From DASSKK01 sp035690495 (GTDB lineage: Bacteria > Actinomycetota > Actinomycetes > Propionibacteriales > Nocardioidaceae), in assembly GCA_035690495.1 (NCBI GenBank), contig DASSKK010000040.1, positions 1-59,736 on the forward strand: 59,736 nucleotides of DNA, given 5' to 3'. Position 1 is the first letter of the stretch, and every line of letters starts with the position of its first letter. The translations under genes were made by a program, and so were the position numbers. Below the pieces are notes generated by a model. The model was not told the DNA's origin. It saw only the letters and a list, made by a program, of their open reading frames with translations, and searched no databases. This document shows positions 15,732-25,559 of this stretch, one piece after another.

Positions 15732-16778
15732 ATGACACCTCACACCACAACGCGAGGCACACGAGGGAGCCACGAGCTCGCCGTCGATGCCCGCGGCCTG
15801 GTCAAGCTGTTCGGCGACAACCGCGCCGTCGACGGGATCGACCTGACCGTCCGCCGAGGCGAGATCTTCGGCGTACTCGGCCCCAACGGCGCCGGCAAGA
15901 CCACCGCGCTGCGGATGCTTGCCACGCTGCTGCCGATCGACGCCGGCACCGCGAGCATCTTCGGGTACGACGTGCAACGAGCCCCGCACCAGGTGCGCCA
16001 GCTGCTCGGGGTCACCGGCCAGTACGCCTCCGTCGACGAAGGCCTCACCGCGCGTGAGAACCTGTACCTGTTCGCCCGGTTGCAGGGCATCGGTGGCCGG
16101 GCGGCGAGGGCCACCGCGATCCGGCTCATCGAGCAGTTCGGGCTCGAGGACGCCGCAGACCGGCAGCTGGCCAAGTTCTCCGGCGGCATGCGCCGCCGGC
16201 TCGACCTGACCGCCAGCCTCATCAGCCGCCCCCCGCTGATCTTCCTGGACGAGCCGACCACCGGTCTGGATCCCCGGACCCGGGGGCAGATGTGGGACAC
16301 GATCCACGGACTCGTCGCCGATGGCTGCACCGTCTTGCTGACGACCCAGTATCTCGACGAGGCCGACCGGCTCGCGGACCGGGTCGCGGTCATCGACCAC
16401 GGCCACAAGGTCGCCGAGGGGACGCCCGACGACCTCAAGTCCTCCATCGGCGGCTCCAGCCTGCATCTCCGCCTGCGCGATGCCGCCGATCTCGGCGACG
16501 CGGCGGCGCTGGTGGCCCGGGTGGCCGGGCAGAGCGTGGCCACCGACCCGGAACGGGCCGGGCTCAGTGTGCCCTTGCCCGATGCCGACCGGGCCGCCGA
16601 CGTGCTGATCGCGTTGCGGCAGAGCGGGGTCTCGGTGTCCTCGGTCAACGTCTCCCGCCCCTCCCTGGACGAGGTGTTCCTGGCCCTGACCGGACGCCCC
16701 GCGGAGACAGACACCGACGACCCCGGAACCGACGCGGACCGGGACAGCCAACCGACCGAGCTGGAGGCAGCCCAGTGA
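15732..16778 (+). CDS. ABC exporter ATP-binding protein, DrrA-like
   Basis: 348-aa ATPase of the daunorubicin-resistance (DrrA) type. The Walker A motif GPNGAGKTT, a Q-loop region, the signature FSGGMRRRLDL, Walker B LIFLDEPTTGLDP and the H-loop change TTQYLDEAD are typical of this subfamily. The C-terminal DUF4162-like domain with RPSLDEVFLALTG follows. It pairs with the permease gene, which overlaps by GTGA. A GTG at 15702 could also start translation, but it lies within the direct repeats; ATG 15732 is preferred. The exported substrate is unknown (drug, lipid or secondary metabolite). Confidence 0.92.
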   Translation: MTPHTTTRGTRGSHELAVDARGLVKLFGDNRAVDGIDLTVRRGEIFGVLGPNGAGKTTALRMLATLLPIDAGTASIFGYDVQRAPHQVRQLLGVTGQYASVDEGLTARENLYLFARLQGIGGRAARATAIRLIEQFGLEDAADRQLAKFSGGMRRRLDLTASLISRPPLIFLDEPTTGLDPRTRGQMWDTIHGLVADGCTVLLTTQYLDEADRLADRVAVIDHGHKVAEGTPDDLKSSIGGSSLHLRLRDAADLGDAAALVARVAGQSVATDPERAGLSVPLPDADRAADVLIALRQSGVSVSSVNVSRPSLDEVFLALTGRPAETDTDDPGTDADRDSQPTELEAAQ

Positions 16779-17599
16779 CCGCCCGCACCCTCGACGCCCC
16801 CATCGGCGCGACATTCCCGACCCCGAGACCTCACCTGGGGCTGCGGGAGACACTCGCTCAGACGCTGTCGATGGCCTGGCGCGCCACCAAGAAGATGCGC
16901 CGCAACCCCGAGCAGTTCTTCGACGTCACCCTCCAGCCGCTGCTGTTCACCGCGATGTTCGCCTACATCTTCGGCGGCGCCATCTCCGGGGACGTGCAGC
17001 GCTACCTGCCGCTGCTGATCCCCGGGATCCTTGCCCAGACGGTGCTGACCGCGTGCATCGCCACCGGCACCCAGCTGCGCGAGGACATGGACAAGGGCGT
17101 CTTCGACCGCTTCAAGTCGCTCCCGATAGCCCGCATCGCGCCGCTGGCGGGTCCGATGGTGGCCGACATCCTGCGCTACGTCATCGCCACCACGCTCACC
17201 TTCGCGACCGGCGTGCTCATGGGCTACCGCCCCGGCGGCGGCGTGCTCGGGGTCGTGGCCGGCGGGCTGCTCGTGGTCGTCTGCGGCTGGTCGCTGGCGT
17301 GGATCTTCACCTTCCTCGGCACGATCGCGCGCAGCGCCCAGGCCGTCCAGGGCATCTCGATGATGATCATGTTCCCGCTGACGTTCCTGTCCAACGCGTT
17401 CGTCCCCGCCGACACCCTGCCGGACTGGCTGGCCGCCTTCGTCAGGGTGAACCCGGTCTCGCACGTCGTCCAGGCGACACGGGCGCTGGCCAACCAGGGG
17501 GCGCTCACCGACCAGGTGCTCTGGTCACTGCTGGCCTGCGCAGTGGTGGTCGCGGTGTTCGCGCCGCTGTCGGTGCTGGCCTACAAGCGCAAGATGTAG
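16775..17599 (+). CDS. ABC exporter permease, DrrB-like (ABC-2 type)
   Basis: 274-aa membrane protein with about six hydrophobic helices. After a short N-terminal tail, the LRETLAQTLSMAWRATKKMRRNPEQFFD segment is typical of DrrB, and GVFDRFKSLPIARIAPLAGPM is the cytosolic coupling region. GTG 16775 overlaps the ATPase stop and has GGAGG 8 nt upstream. The gene ends 1 bp before the convergent regulator gene. Confidence 0.92.
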   Translation: MTARTLDAPIGATFPTPRPHLGLRETLAQTLSMAWRATKKMRRNPEQFFDVTLQPLLFTAMFAYIFGGAISGDVQRYLPLLIPGILAQTVLTACIATGTQLREDMDKGVFDRFKSLPIARIAPLAGPMVADILRYVIATTLTFATGVLMGYRPGGGVLGVVAGGLLVVVCGWSLAWIFTFLGTIARSAQAVQGISMMIMFPLTFLSNAFVPADTLPDWLAAFVRVNPVSHVVQATRALANQGALTDQVLWSLLACAVVVAVFAPLSVLAYKRKM

Positions 17600-17600
17600 C

Positions 17601-20600
17601 TCAGCGGCTGGCGGGCTCCGAGACGAGGCGGGCGGCTTCGTCGCGGAGCTCGGCGCGATCCACCCCGGCGACGGCGGCCCGTTGCCGCTCCAGCGCCGCG
17701 GGGTCGCGCGACTCGATCGCGCCGGCCGCGTGCGCCCACGCCAGCGCGGGCAGCATCCGGCTGTAGGAGAACCTTTCGGCGATCGCCAGCAGCCGCACGG
17801 CTGCCTCGACCTGGTCCGGCACGCCCGCTACCGACAGCTGCCACAGCCCGAGCGCATAGAGAACCGCCCCGGCGACGGGGTAGTCCAGGAAGGGGCTTCC
17901 CCCGGTGAGCATGGTGTGGATGCGGGTGGCGAGCCCTGCAGGCAGGTCGGGGACCTCGGCCAGCGCACCGTGCACCACGTGGGTGGCCAGCACCGCCGCG
18001 TCGGGGTAGAGCACCCACGGCTCCAGCCCACGCATCTCCTCCACCACCGGCACCGGGACGTCGTTCAGCGCCGCGGCCGCCTCGCGGTAGAGCCGCAGGC
18101 CGGACGCGACGTCGCCGCGGGCCAGAGCCAGCTCCGCGCGACCGGTGCCCCCGGCCAGGGTCCCGCCCCAGCCGGAGCCGCGGCTCTCCTCCCGGTCCAC
18201 CTCCGCCAGCCAGCGTGCGGCGGAGTCGAGGTCGCCGTCCGCAAGGTCGCACACCGCGAGCTGGGCCTTCAGCTGGCGTACGTCGTCGGTTGCATGCAGC
18301 TGCTGGAGCGGGCCCAGCGCCAGCCCGGCGTGCCGCCGGGCCTCCACTCTGTCCCCGACCTCCATCGCCAACGAGGCCAGGATGCCGTGGATCGCTGCGC
18401 GGGTCCACGGGCCGTCCCGGTCGTCGCACAGCTCCAGGGACCTGCGCGCCGCGACTATCCCGGCCTCGACGTCGCCACCGTTCTCCAGCGCGTGGCTGTA
18501 CCACTGTCCGGCCAGCCGGGCGAGCACCGGGTCGTCGCTGTCGCGCAGCGCGCCGAGATCCTCGATCCCCTCCGCGTCGGCCATTGCCAGCATCAGACGG
18601 GCGGTGGCGGCGATCCGCGGGTCGGCGGCATCGGTCCCGACCAGGCGCAGCTTCCGCACCGCCGGGCCGTCGCTGTCCCCGGAGACGACGGTGGCGTTGG
18701 CGGCGAGCGCGGTGAGCACCGCGCGCGTCTGGTCGAGCAGCTCCGGTGGCGGCTGGTAGTCGAGCACCACCTCCTCAACGGCGGGACTGAGCGAGAGCAC
18801 CCGGAAGTGGTTCCCCTCGATGGACCAGTAGCCGCCCAGCGTCGCCATGAGGGCGACCACGACGTCGGGCCGGTGCGCGTCCAGCGCCCGGTGCAGCACG
18901 TCGGCGAGGTTGCCCTCCTCCTCCCGGACCCGGTCCATCGTCCGGACCTGGTCGGGGGTGAACAGCCGGTCGCAGGTCTCGAGCGCGAACGCCACCGCCC
19001 ATCGCTGCAGCGCCTGGTCCGCTTGCGCGTCCTCACCGGCGTCGACCAGCTGCATCCGCCCGAACTCCCGCACGGTCTCCAGCAGCCGGTAGCGGACCCG
19101 TCCGTCCCGCTCGTGAACGGTGAGCAGAGACTGCTGCACCAGGTCCTGCACGGCATCCAGCGCCGCGGGCCCCTCGCCGAGCACCGCGGACGCGCCGTCG
19201 AGGGAGAAGCCGTCCCGGAACACCGACAGCCAGCGCAGCGCTCGCCGGCCGCGCTCGTCGAGCAGGTTCCAGCTCCAGTCGATGACCGCAAGCAGGGTCT
19301 GGTGCCGCTCCGGCGCGGCCCGGTCGCCGCCGCGGAGCAGCTCGAACCGGTTCTCCAGGCGCCGCGCGATGTCCTCCACACTCATCACCCTGACCTTGGC
19401 CGCCGCCAGCTCCAGCGCCAACGGCAGGCCGTCCAGGCGACGGACCAGCTCCCGCACCGCCGCCTCGTCCAGCCGGGCGCTGGGACGGGCGGCGGTCGCG
19501 CGCTCGCAGAACAGCTCGGTCGCGTCGTCCTCGCCGAGCTCGGGCAGCGGGTAGACCCGCTCCGCAGCCACGCCCAGCGGCGCCCGGGTGGTGGTGAGCA
19601 CGGTGAGTCGCCGGGTGGTCCCCGCCAGCACCGCGACCAGGTCGGCGGCCCCGTCCAGCACGTGCTCGCAGTTGTCCAGGATCAGCAGCGTGGGCACACC
19701 GGACAGCGCCTCGATGAGGCGGGCACGCAGGTCGGCACGGTGCGCCGGAGTCTGGGAGCGGAGACTGCTCAGCGAGTCGCGCACCCCCAGGGCCGTGGCG
19801 ACCTCCACCGCCACGCCGTCCGGCGACGTGACGCCGGCCAGCTCGACGAAGTGGACCGCCGGCTGCTCGGCCCGCCTGGCGACTGCGTGCGCCAACCTGG
19901 TCTTGCCCAACCCCCCGGCCCCGACGATGGAGACGACCCGGGAGGTCCGCAGCATCGCGGCCAGCGTGGCTAGGTCCGCCCTGCGTCCGACCAGCGTGTT
20001 GTGCTCGAACAGCACCCCGGCACGCACAGGCGAGTCCTGGGCCAGCAGCTCGGCGTGCAGGGTGCGCAGCGGCTCGCCCGGGTCGCTGCCGAGTCGCCCG
20101 CGCAGGTCGCGGCGGTAGATCTCGTAGCGGTCCAACGCACTCGCGGTGCCGCGGGTCGCCGCCTGGCTGCGGAGCAGCGCCTCGAGCAGGGTCTCGTCGT
20201 CGGGACGGGCCGCCAGAGCCTGCTCCAGCAGCGGCAACGCCTCGGAGTGGTCGCCGCACGCGCTCGCTGCCAGTCCGAGCACCCGGGCGGCATCCGACAC
20301 GTCGCGGCGGCCGGCCGCGAGCAGCTCGGCCAATGGACCGTCCCCGCTCCCGGGTGTCACCGTGATGGTCGCGGCCCGGGCGGCGATCTCCCGCGCGCGG
20401 AGCACGTCCCCGCCGTGCCAGGCAGCCAGCGCCGCTCCGGCATCCGAACGCAGCGCCAGAGCGTCCACCGCCACCGGTGAGAGGCCCAGCCGGTAGCCGC
20501 CGCCGGTCCGCTCCACGATGTCCGGGGTGGTCAGGGTTCGCAGTCGGGAGACCAGCACTTGCAAAGCCTTGGTCGGGTGGGCCGGGGGCTCTCCGGCCCA

Positions 20601-20753
20601 TACCTGGTCGACCAGCCGCTCACCGCCCACAGCGCCGGTCTGCAGAACCAGCGCCGCCAGCAGCGCCCGCGGCCGGACTCCGGCTATCTCGGCCCCCCGC
20701 CACCTGACTCCGTCGAGGAGGACCAGGTCGGGTTCGGCCGCCGGAGTCGTCAT
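17601..20753 (-). CDS. SARP-type transcriptional regulator with ATPase domain
   Basis: 1050-aa regulator. Residues 10-90 form a winged helix (PRALLAALVLQTG...ALQVLVSRLRTL...GGGYRLGL). Residues 95-240 are a bacterial transcriptional activation domain. A P-loop ATPase follows with GAGGLGKT at about 278-286 and Walker B LLILDNCEH. The C-terminal half is a helical TPR-like repeat region. AfsR-like proteins of this form activate antibiotic or exporter genes. ATG 20753 overlaps the pheT stop (ATGA). Its neighbour across the convergent end is the DrrAB exporter, whose promoter carries matching repeats. Confidence 0.88.
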   Translation of the reverse strand: MTTPAAEPDLVLLDGVRWRGAEIAGVRPRALLAALVLQTGAVGGERLVDQVWAGEPPAHPTKALQVLVSRLRTLTTPDIVERTGGGYRLGLSPVAVDALALRSDAGAALAAWHGGDVLRAREIAARAATITVTPGSGDGPLAELLAAGRRDVSDAARVLGLAASACGDHSEALPLLEQALAARPDDETLLEALLRSQAATRGTASALDRYEIYRRDLRGRLGSDPGEPLRTLHAELLAQDSPVRAGVLFEHNTLVGRRADLATLAAMLRTSRVVSIVGAGGLGKTRLAHAVARRAEQPAVHFVELAGVTSPDGVAVEVATALGVRDSLSSLRSQTPAHRADLRARLIEALSGVPTLLILDNCEHVLDGAADLVAVLAGTTRRLTVLTTTRAPLGVAAERVYPLPELGEDDATELFCERATAARPSARLDEAAVRELVRRLDGLPLALELAAAKVRVMSVEDIARRLENRFELLRGGDRAAPERHQTLLAVIDWSWNLLDERGRRALRWLSVFRDGFSLDGASAVLGEGPAALDAVQDLVQQSLLTVHERDGRVRYRLLETVREFGRMQLVDAGEDAQADQALQRWAVAFALETCDRLFTPDQVRTMDRVREEEGNLADVLHRALDAHRPDVVVALMATLGGYWSIEGNHFRVLSLSPAVEEVVLDYQPPPELLDQTRAVLTALAANATVVSGDSDGPAVRKLRLVGTDAADPRIAATARLMLAMADAEGIEDLGALRDSDDPVLARLAGQWYSHALENGGDVEAGIVAARRSLELCDDRDGPWTRAAIHGILASLAMEVGDRVEARRHAGLALGPLQQLHATDDVRQLKAQLAVCDLADGDLDSAARWLAEVDREESRGSGWGGTLAGGTGRAELALARGDVASGLRLYREAAAALNDVPVPVVEEMRGLEPWVLYPDAAVLATHVVHGALAEVPDLPAGLATRIHTMLTGGSPFLDYPVAGAVLYALGLWQLSVAGVPDQVEAAVRLLAIAERFSYSRMLPALAWAHAAGAIESRDPAALERQRAAVAGVDRAELRDEAARLVSEPASR

Positions 20754-23245
20754 GCGCGCTGGACTGCTCCGTGGCGCTCGACGGCGAGAGCAACCGCGGC
20801 GTCGCGGGCGGCGCCCGTCTCGGCCTCGGTCAGCGTGCGGTCGGGAGCCCGGAAGCGCAGGGCGAACGCCAGCGACTTCTTGCCCTCCGGCACCTGGTCG
20901 CCGGTGTAGAGGTCGAACAGCCGCACCGACTCGCACAGCTCGCCTGCGCCCTCACGCAGCGTGGTCCCGACGGCCGCGGCCGGCAACGAGGCGTCGACGA
21001 GCAGCGCCACGTCCTCCTTCGCGACCGGATAGCTCGAGAAGGACGCGGCGCGCACCACGTCGGGGGCGGCGGCCAGCAGGGCGCCGAGGTCCACCTCGAC
21101 CGCGCAGGTGCGGGGCGGTACGTCGTAGCGCGCGCACACGCCCGGGTGCAGCTCTCCGGCGTGCCCGATCACGAGGTCCCCTATGCGCATCTGCGCACAA
21201 CGACCGGGATGCCACGGTGCACGCGAGGCCGCGGAGACCTCGACGTCGACACCGAGCACCCGCGCCACCTCACGGACGACCTGCACGGCATCCGACCACA
21301 TAGCGGCACGGCCGGCGCCCCACCACCCTGACGGTTGCAGCCGGCCGGTCATCACCACTGACAGGATGTGAGGCTGCTCGGGGATGGCCGCCAGCAGCTT
21401 GTCAAGGTCCGCCTGGTCGGGACGCCAGTCGACGCCCAGGATCGGTGCCTTCGCCCCGTCGGGCGAGGGCACGAAGACAGCGGCCGTCTCGAACAGGTGC
21501 ACGTCCGCGGCACCGCGGCCGACGTTGCGTGCCGCGGCCCGGAGCAGCCCCGGCAGCAGCGTGGTGGTCAGTGCGGGTTGCTCGGTGGAGAGCGGGTTGG
21601 CCAGCGCGATCGTCGCACGGCGTACGTCGTCCTCGGCCAGACCCAGCGCGTCCAGGTCCTCCGGACCCACGAACGGGAACGACTTGACCTCGACCAGGCC
21701 CAGCCCGGCCAGTGCGAACCCGACGCGTCGGCGCAGCCGCTGGTCCCTGGTCAGACCGCGCCCGGCGGGGGCGGCGGGGAGCACGGACGGCACCTGGTCG
21801 TAGCCCACCAGCCGGACGACCTCCTCGACCAGGTCGTAGGGGTCGGTCAGGTCGGGCCGCCAGGCCGGGGGGAGGACGGTCAGCACGTCGTCGTCGGCGC
21901 GGACTGTGCAGCCGACCCGGCGCAGCGCGTCGACCGCAGTGCCCCCCTCGACGGGCACACCGCTGACCCGGGCGGCGAGGTCTGCCGGAGCGGTGATCTC
22001 GATCGGCGCAGGTGGCGCCCCGACGTAGGTCACGCCCTCCTCGATCCGGCCGCCTCCGTGGGCGACCAGCAGCTCGGCGACCCGGTCGGCGGCGTACGCC
22101 GGTAGAAGCGGGTCGACGCCGCGCTCCCAGCGCTTGGCGCCCTCGGTCGGCAGCTTGTGCCTGCGTGCGGTCCGGAAGATCGACACCGCGTCGAAGTGCG
22201 CGGCCTCGATCACCACGGTGCTGGTGTCGCCGGACAGCTCGGTGGTCTGCCCGCCCATCACGCCGGCCAGCCCGATCGGCCCGCTGTCGTCGGTGATCAG
22301 CAGGTCCTCGGTGGCGAGCGCCCTGTCGGTGCCGTCCAGGGTGGTCAGCCGCTCCCCTTGCCGTGCCCGGCGGACCACGATGGGGCCGCTGAGCCGGTCG
22401 GCGTCATAGCCGTGGATCGGGTTGCCGAGCTCGAGCATGACGTAGTTGGTGACGTCGACGGCCAGCGAGATCGACCGCATCCCGGCCAGCTGCACCCGCC
22501 GCGCCATCCACGCCGGCGAGGGAGCCGACGGATCGAAGCCGGTGACGGTGCGGGTGACGAACACCGGGCACCCCGCGGGGTCCTCGACACGCACCGGGTA
22601 GCCGGCCGCGTTCGGAGTCGGCACGCTGCGTTCGGCGGGGTCCCGGAAGTCCACGTCGAAGGCGGTCGCCACCTCGCGCGCCACGCCCCGGATGCTCAGC
22701 GCGTAGGCGCGATCGGGGTTGATCTCCATCTCGATGACGTCGTCACGCAGGTGCAGCAGGGCGAAGGCGTCGTCGCCCGGCTTGCCCGCATCGGACGGGA
22801 GTACGACGATCCCGGCCTGATCCTCACCCAGCCCCAGCTCCCGGGCCGAGCAGATCATCCCGGCCGACAGGTGCCCGTAGGTCTTGCGGGCGCCGATCTC
22901 GATCGCCCCGTGCGGGCCCGGCAGCACCCCTCCGGGGAGCACGACGACGACCAGGTCGCCGACCGCGAAGTTGTGCGCGCCGCAGACGATGCCTTGAGGC
23001 TCACCTGTTCCGTTCGCGTCCGAGACGTCGACGGTGCACCAGTTGACCGTCTTGCCGTTGGAGTGCGTCTCCGGCTCCATGGTGAGCACACGGCCCACGA
23101 CCAGCGGCCCGGACATCTCGGCGCCGGGATGCTCGAGCGCCTCCAGCTTGAGGCCCAGTGCGGTGAGCCGGCGGGCGACCTCCTCGGCGGAGACGTCGGC
23201 CGGCAGGTCGACGTACTCACGCACCCACGACAGCGGCGCCCTCAT
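20750..23245 (-). CDS. pheT: Phenylalanyl-tRNA synthetase beta subunit
   Basis: 831-aa beta subunit of the PheRS alpha2beta2 enzyme. It has the N-terminal start MRAPLSWVREYVDLPAD, a tRNA-binding OB domain (GPLVVGRVLTMEPE...NWCTVDVS), B3/B4 editing domain (MLELGNPIHGYDADRL), B5 domain, and a C-terminal FDX-ACB anticodon-binding domain. ATG 23245 overlaps the pheS stop by one base (TGATG). Length is normal. Confidence 0.97.
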   Translation of the reverse strand: MRAPLSWVREYVDLPADVSAEEVARRLTALGLKLEALEHPGAEMSGPLVVGRVLTMEPETHSNGKTVNWCTVDVSDANGTGEPQGIVCGAHNFAVGDLVVVVLPGGVLPGPHGAIEIGARKTYGHLSAGMICSARELGLGEDQAGIVVLPSDAGKPGDDAFALLHLRDDVIEMEINPDRAYALSIRGVAREVATAFDVDFRDPAERSVPTPNAAGYPVRVEDPAGCPVFVTRTVTGFDPSAPSPAWMARRVQLAGMRSISLAVDVTNYVMLELGNPIHGYDADRLSGPIVVRRARQGERLTTLDGTDRALATEDLLITDDSGPIGLAGVMGGQTTELSGDTSTVVIEAAHFDAVSIFRTARRHKLPTEGAKRWERGVDPLLPAYAADRVAELLVAHGGGRIEEGVTYVGAPPAPIEITAPADLAARVSGVPVEGGTAVDALRRVGCTVRADDDVLTVLPPAWRPDLTDPYDLVEEVVRLVGYDQVPSVLPAAPAGRGLTRDQRLRRRVGFALAGLGLVEVKSFPFVGPEDLDALGLAEDDVRRATIALANPLSTEQPALTTTLLPGLLRAAARNVGRGAADVHLFETAAVFVPSPDGAKAPILGVDWRPDQADLDKLLAAIPEQPHILSVVMTGRLQPSGWWGAGRAAMWSDAVQVVREVARVLGVDVEVSAASRAPWHPGRCAQMRIGDLVIGHAGELHPGVCARYDVPPRTCAVEVDLGALLAAAPDVVRAASFSSYPVAKEDVALLVDASLPAAAVGTTLREGAGELCESVRLFDLYTGDQVPEGKKSLAFALRFRAPDRTLTEAETGAARDAAVALAVERHGAVQRA

Positions 23246-24360
23246 CAGAGCCCCGTCCCGAACGCCGTGGTGAACCGGACGTCGCCCTCGAACAGGTCGC
23301 GCAGGTCCTCGATACCGTGCCGGAACATCAGCGTCCGGTCGATGCCCATCCCGAAGGCGAAGCCGGAGTAGGTCTCCGCGTCGATGCCGCACGCGGCCAG
23401 CACCCGCGGGTTCACCACCCCGCAGCCGCCCCACTCGATCCAGCCCTCGCCCTTGCACGTGCGACACGTGCCCGTATCACTGATGCTGCTCGCCCCGGTG
23501 CCGCCACAGACGAAGCAGGCCAGGTCGACCTCCGCGCTGGGCTCGGTGAACGGGAAGTACGACGGCCGGAACCGGGTGGTGCTGTCGGCGCCGAACATCG
23601 CCCGGGCGAAGTGGTCGAGGGTGCCCTTCAGGTGGGCCATCGAGATGCCCTTGTCGACGACGAGCCCCTCGACCTGGTGGAAGACCGGGCTGTGGGTGGC
23701 GTCGTACTCGTCGGCGCGGAACACCCGGCCCGGGCAGATCACGTGGATCGGCGGGGTCCGCGTGAGCATCGTGCGGGCCTGGACCGGGGAGGTGTGCGTG
23801 CGCAGCACCAGGTGCGCGTCGGCGGGCTGCACCCACAAGGTGTCCTGCAGCGTGCGCGCCGGGTGGTCGGGGCCGAGGTTGAGGGCGTCGAAGTTCAGCC
23901 ACTCGGCGTCGAGCTCGGGGCCCTCGGCGACCTCCCATCCCATCGCCACGAACACGTCGGCGATCCGTTCGGAGAGAGTGGTCAGAGGGTGCCGTGCTCC
24001 GCGCGGGCCCCGGTCCGACGGCAGCGTGACGTCGACGGTCTCTTCGACCAGCATCCTGGCCTCGCGCTCGGCCTCCAGGACGGCCTGCCGTTCATCCAGA
24101 GCGGACTGGACCTCGCCGCGGGCCCGGCCGACGCGTTGGCCGGCGTCCTTGCGGGCCTGCGGCGGCAGTGCGCCGATCTCCCGGTTGGCCAGTGCGAGCG
24201 GCGACCGGTCGCCGAGATGGGCACGGCGTACCTGCGTGAGCGCGTCCAGGTCGGCGGCGGCGGCGATGGCTTCGAGGGCGTCGGCGCGCATCTGCGCGAC
24301 CTGCTCTGCACCCAACGGCGTCACCTGCACCGGGTCGTAGCTCGCGTTCGGTCCCGACAT
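23245..24360 (-). CDS. pheS: Phenylalanyl-tRNA synthetase alpha subunit
   Basis: 371-aa catalytic subunit. Class II motif 2 is seen as FRADEYDATHSPVFHQVEGL and motif 3 as FAFGMGIDRTLMFRHGI. Two cysteine pairs (CFVCGGTG and CRTCKGEGW) form an insert before motif 3, as in other actinobacterial PheS, possibly binding zinc. Upstream ATGs exist at 24390 and 24387; ATG 24360 is preferred because GGAAAGG lies 5 nt before it. Confidence 0.96.
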   Translation of the reverse strand: MSGPNASYDPVQVTPLGAEQVAQMRADALEAIAAAADLDALTQVRRAHLGDRSPLALANREIGALPPQARKDAGQRVGRARGEVQSALDERQAVLEAEREARMLVEETVDVTLPSDRGPRGARHPLTTLSERIADVFVAMGWEVAEGPELDAEWLNFDALNLGPDHPARTLQDTLWVQPADAHLVLRTHTSPVQARTMLTRTPPIHVICPGRVFRADEYDATHSPVFHQVEGLVVDKGISMAHLKGTLDHFARAMFGADSTTRFRPSYFPFTEPSAEVDLACFVCGGTGASSISDTGTCRTCKGEGWIEWGGCGVVNPRVLAACGIDAETYSGFAFGMGIDRTLMFRHGIEDLRDLFEGDVRFTTAFGTGL

Positions 24361-24456
24361 GGCCGCCTTTCCGGGTTCCTCGGACATCACGTCTGTGCTG
24401 GAGGCAGTCTAGGAAGAGCCCGCACCGCCCTGCGAGCCGGTTTCGCTGCATCCGCG

Positions 24457-25488
24457 TCAGGTCGGATCCTCATACGCCGGCCAGCGGGTGGTGACCCGGG
24501 CACCTCCGCCGGGCGCGTCGCCGATCTCGACGGTGCCGCCGTGGGCGCGCACCAGGCCGTGGATGACGTACATGCCCAGCCCGGTGCCGGCCCGGCTGCC
24601 GTGCTTCCAGAACTTGGTGAACACCCGGCTGCGAATCTGCGGGTCGATCCCGTCGCCCTCGTCGTCGACGTGCAGGAGCACCCCGGCAGGTGAGCCCTCC
24701 GCGACGGCGGCGGTCAGCGCGACCGCGCCCTCGCCGTGCCGTACCGCGTTGTCGACGAGGTTGGTGACCACCTGCGCGAACTTGTCCGGGTCCGCCTGCA
24801 CGGGCGGGAGATCTCCGTCGACGTCGAAGCTGATCTCCCGGCCGGTGCCGGCGCGCACCGAGGCGAGGACCTGCTCCACAGCGGGCGCGAGATCGAGCGG
24901 TCGCGGGAAGAGCGAGAGCCGGCCGGTGTCGATGCGCGCCACGTCCAGCAGCTCGGCGATCAGCCGGGTCAGCCGGTCGGCGTCGACGTTCACTGTCTCG
25001 AGCATGAGCTTCTTCTGCTCGTCGTTGAGCCGGTCCCACTTCGAGAGCAGAGTCGCCACGAAGCCCTTGACTCCGGTGAGCGGCGAGCGGAGCTCGTGTG
25101 CGACGGTGGCGACCAGGTCGGAGCGCTCCCGGTCCAGCCGTGCCCTCGAGTGCGCGTCCCGCAGCGAGACCACGACCTGCTCGACCGGTTCGCGGGGGCT
25201 CGGCCGGACGATTGAGGCGACGACCAGGAGCTCGGTCCCGTCGGCGAGGTACCACGCCTGCTCGGTCAGTCGTCGCCGCGTGTTCAGCCCGTCGTATGGC
25301 GTCACGCAGCCGAACCAGTCGTTGCCCGCGCGGTCCTGCAGGGCGACGACGTCCGAGAGGTGCTTGCCCTCCCCTGTGCGCGTGCGCAGCAACTGCTCGG
25401 CAGCGATGTTCAGGCAGCTGACCACCCCGTCGGCGTCGGCGATCACGACGCCGTCGGGCACCAGGTCCAACGGCTGCGTCTCGACCAT
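24457..25488 (-). CDS. PAS-containing sensor histidine kinase
   Basis: 343-aa soluble kinase. An N-terminal PAS domain (residues 8-110), HisKA dimerisation box VATVAHELRSPLTGVKGF with His131, then HATPase_c with N box VVTNLVDNAVRHG, G1 DEGDGI and G2 GTGLGMYV. No transmembrane segment and no adjacent response regulator, so it is an orphan kinase. ATG 25488 is 7 nt after a TAGCCT -10 box (25496-25501), which suggests a leaderless mRNA. It lies upstream of pheS with a 96-bp gap. Confidence 0.9.
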   Translation of the reverse strand: MVETQPLDLVPDGVVIADADGVVSCLNIAAEQLLRTRTGEGKHLSDVVALQDRAGNDWFGCVTPYDGLNTRRRLTEQAWYLADGTELLVVASIVRPSPREPVEQVVVSLRDAHSRARLDRERSDLVATVAHELRSPLTGVKGFVATLLSKWDRLNDEQKKLMLETVNVDADRLTRLIAELLDVARIDTGRLSLFPRPLDLAPAVEQVLASVRAGTGREISFDVDGDLPPVQADPDKFAQVVTNLVDNAVRHGEGAVALTAAVAEGSPAGVLLHVDDEGDGIDPQIRSRVFTKFWKHGSRAGTGLGMYVIHGLVRAHGGTVEIGDAPGGGARVTTRWPAYEDPT

Positions 25489-25495
25489 GGCGCTC

Positions 25496-25501
25496 AGGCT
25501 A
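25496..25501 (-). promoter_or_regulatory. -10 box for leaderless histidine kinase transcript
   Basis: TAGCCT on the minus strand ends 7 nt before ATG 25488. It fixes the start, since the frame extends far upstream. Confidence 0.5.
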
Positions 25502-25559
25502 GTCCTTCCGGCGACGGGGCTGCCTGCGCGAGCGCGGCTGTGGGCCTGATGTCGACCAG

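Noticed and set aside
17600..17600. Bidirectional terminator between the exporter permease and the SARP regulator genes
   Set aside because: The genes are 1 bp apart and no hairpin with a T-tract is visible in either end.
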